A program made the translations under genes and the position numbers. This document shows, in pieces, positions 63,164 to 64,000 of a stretch of DNA of 64,000 bases. The stretch lies in contig OY757023.1 in NCBI GenBank assembly GCA_963580285.1, forward strand, positions 129,860,027 to 129,924,026, written 5' to 3'. The stretch comes from Lucinisca nassula (lineage: Eukaryota; Mollusca; Bivalvia; Lucinida; Lucinidae). Numbering within the stretch: the first letter of the stretch is position 1; every line of letters begins with the position of its first letter. Below the pieces are notes generated by a model, which was given only the letters and a program-made list of their open reading frames with translations, had not been told where the DNA came from and did no database searches.

Positions 63164-63237
63164 TATCTGACACAGTTCATTGTATGTCTGTGAAAATGAA
63201 ACACCTTTAATGTTTAATGTGGGCCTTAATTTCAAAG

Positions 63238-63238
<1 letters not shown>

Positions 63239-63320
<82 letters not shown>
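63239..63320. repeat. (GT)n microsatellite
   Basis: About 40 GT units are broken once by AT near 63291. Confidence 0.95.
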
Positions 63321-63323
<3 letters not shown>

Positions 63324-63329
63324 GCCTAC

Positions 63330-64000
63330 AGTAAGGGCCTACACTCATAGATGAAGACTAAAGAGACTTTTACATATTTTTTGTTTAAAGGGACTTTCAT
63401 TTAAAAATAAAAAATGTAAATGTAGGGACTTGGGCAAGTCTAGGGTTGAGTGTACATGACTGAATTAACTTGAATATTCAATAACTTTTGGAAAGGAAAG
63501 GATCAGACCGAAGTTTCAAACGATTGTAGAAAATCACTCACCCGTGATATCATCGCTGCTTCCAGCAGCTCCTTGCAGCCACGCGCTGTGGTGGGCCATA
63601 ATTGACACAATTTAACGAACGCCCCCCCCCCCCCCCGCGTAGAAAAGATTTCACGACCACTGTCCAAGAAAGAATGTTACCGACTTGATGATAGATGTCG
63701 TTTCATATGGGCCCCGTCAAGCGATTTTGGTACTTATCGCCTATTCGAGCAGCGAAGGCTCAGGCGAGCCTGCGCATCCGCGCAGTCTCGCCAGAACCTT
63801 CGCTGCTCGCTCGTACAAGCAGTGAATCAAGAGGAACCTTCAGATAGAAAGCCATATCCCTGGCCCCTCTGAATGGCTGGGCATGCGCAGTTAAAATTTG
63901 TCATGACGGAATGCTCGAAGACACAAATTCGCTTGGCGGGGCTCCTATGATGGTTATTTGGGCTAATCAGCAGATGACAAATTGTTGATATTCATTACGA
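63330..64000. other. No gene; one inverted repeat
   Basis: GAGCAGCGAAGGCTCAGGCGAG pairs with CTCGCCAGAACCTTCGCTGCTC at about 63748-63810. A segment near 63637-63690 (AAAAGATTTCACGACC, AAGAAAGAATGTTACCGAC) repeats 18470-18525. A poly-C run is at 63622-63636. Confidence 0.5.

Overview
This is a eukaryotic nuclear window: AT-rich, with few long reading frames, spliced exons with GT/AG borders, and very dense transposon debris. Tandem arrays built on TGACCTTGACCTT, SINEs ending in GACGTTAAACC plus CAAA repeats, and many small palindromic elements suggest a bivalve mollusc. That is an inference from repeat style; I cannot name the species.

Host genes. Four exons of a selenocysteine lyase-like gene lie on the minus strand (28349-28237, 26314-26243, 18736-18708, 17253-17082). 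Their phases join correctly, and one exon is only 29 nt. An F-box protein exon lies on the minus strand at 14588-14033. An intronless peptide GPCR of the sex-peptide/myoinhibitory-peptide receptor type lies on the plus strand at 55513-56799. A duplicated candidate 39-nt microexon lies at 53729-53767 and 54241-54279.

Decayed virus-like element, about 3.8-16.7 kb, apparently within one intron of the lyase gene. The plus strand carries a packaging-type ATPase (3810-4562), a small basic ORF (5852-6157) and a third ORF (6160-7509) cut by two miniature LTR retrotransposons. The minus strand carries the exonuclease part of a protein-primed type B DNA polymerase (about 16680-15850). Together these look like a decayed Polinton/adintovirus-type element.

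Transposons. About 45 full or partial copies of small elements share one palindromic core (TACTCGTTAGAACCGCCTC and its complement) but carry at least four different kinds of ends. Six of six exon donors I can identify have such an element starting 11-31 bp into the intron, which recalls introners. Other elements include a nearly intact 5'-truncated LINE (47.0-48.9 kb), a LINE split by a 4156-bp element with a TA target duplication (37186-41341), two mariner pseudogenes, and several further TA-duplicating MITE families. There are also two tail-to-tail MITEs, a foldback element, long hairpins, several SINE families, and large arrays rich in TCAAGGTCA nuclear-receptor half-sites.

The two miniature LTR elements carry a tRNA-Asp-like module inside the LTR, much as Cassandra elements carry 5S rRNA. 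This arrangement is the most unusual structure in the window alongside the splice-donor pattern.
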